A stretch of DNA of 20,883 bases from Lachnospiraceae bacterium UBA4260 (lineage in GTDB: Bacteria > Bacillota > Clostridia > Lachnospirales > Lachnospiraceae). Position 1 is the stretch's first letter. Each line of letters begins with the position of its first letter. The notes under the pieces were generated by a model. That model saw nothing but the letters and a program-made list of their open reading frames with translations. It was not told where the DNA came from and did no database searches. The stretch spans positions 13,682-34,564 of the forward strand of contig DGWK01000029.1 of assembly GCA_002395235.1 (NCBI GenBank), given 5' to 3'. The translations under genes and the position numbers were made by a program. Positions 20,525 through 20,883 of this stretch are shown here, one piece after another.

Positions 20525-20883
20525 GATTTGCTCCTTTTCAGATATGTACGGACTTTTATAGATTTGAGATTTAGATATGCTTCTCAAGATTTGCTCAGAT
20601 ATTATGAGATGTATCTGTTTTTGTCCGTTACTTTGTTCTCGTTTAATTTCTGTCAAATTAGTTTTTGTTATTAAATTCTCACTTTTGCGGAGATTATTTA
20701 GCTTCTTAGTTATTTCGTCCGTATTTTTATAAGCATCCCTCCTTCTTTTTAAACTCTTAGCACGTTATCCTCTCGTAGTTTGCGGAGATTCTGAGAAATT
20801 ACTCCGTTCTCGCCGCAATTCTACAGTCTCGCTCGGACGCCACTGCTTCTCCCTAGTCAGCAAGACACTTTCCTTGCGAAGAT
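20525..20883 (-). other. Leader region of the nuclease-like gene, no supported gene
   Basis: Read on the minus strand, the nuclease frame stays open upstream to a TAA at 20765-20767 but has no ATG or GTG, and only an unsupported TTG at 20656. A strong AGAAGGAGG (about 20740-20748) is followed almost at once by an ATG whose frame closes after eight codons. TTTGCGGAGATT occurs at 20684-20695 and again at 20779-20790. From about 20790 to the window edge the sequence is more GC-rich and might belong to another gene or a repeat; I see no family. Confidence 0.4.

Noticed and set aside
20790..20883. Possible coding end or RNA gene at the window edge
   Set aside because: One minus-strand frame is open for about 35 codons, but it has no recognisable motif, and no tRNA- or rRNA-like features were seen; it is cut off by the window.

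Overview
The window looks like chromosomal DNA from a GC-rich anaerobic Bacillota, most likely a clostridial gut lineage such as Lachnospiraceae. This is inferred from strong AAAGGAGG-type ribosome binding sites, C/G-ending codons, TTG and GTG starts, and family content: a KtrAB-type potassium system with KdpDE-like regulators, an MhsT-like NSS transporter, a CydDC-like exporter pair, ammonia-dependent NadE and a DUF4132 giant. No tRNA, rRNA, CRISPR array, prophage or transposase gene was recognised.

Layout. 1-162 is the 3' end of a PPK2-type polyphosphate kinase, followed by a terminator. 385-4659 is a plus-strand potassium operon: channel subunit KtrB, gating subunit KtrA (cut in two by an in-frame TAA), a short KdpD-like kinase and a KdpE-like response regulator. 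It is preceded by three TTTATA-like direct repeats at 11-12 bp spacing that look like an operator for that regulator. 4699-4773 encodes a 24-residue membrane micropeptide behind a near-perfect Shine-Dalgarno, followed by a sodium:amino-acid symporter (4844-6211). The convergent gap to the next genes holds a terminator flanked by two inverted copies of a REP-like repeat. 6361-10117 (minus) encodes a heterodimeric CydDC-like ABC exporter; the CydD-like subunit ends in ten exact-length hexapeptide repeats. nadE (minus) has its own terminator. 11138-12729 (plus) is a two-gene unit of an unknown 204-aa protein and a GT2 glycosyltransferase, closed by a perfect 30-bp inverted repeat of the same REP-like family.

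12811-18558 (minus) is a two-gene operon: a 139-aa protein, possibly beta-grasp, and a 1771-residue DUF4132 protein, behind an extended -10 promoter with a LacI/CcpA-type palindrome at the expected start site. This is the best candidate for an undescribed system. 18810-19721 (plus) is an EamA/DMT exporter whose stop codon overlaps that of a convergent, AT-richer PD-(D/E)XK nuclease-like gene (19718-20524, minus), which looks acquired. The last 359 bases hold its leader region and no gene I can support.

How it works together: the first third is a self-contained potassium homeostasis unit (sensor kinase, regulator, channel, gate), with the caveat that the gating subunit is interrupted. The remainder is a set of independent units separated by terminators and REP-like palindromes.
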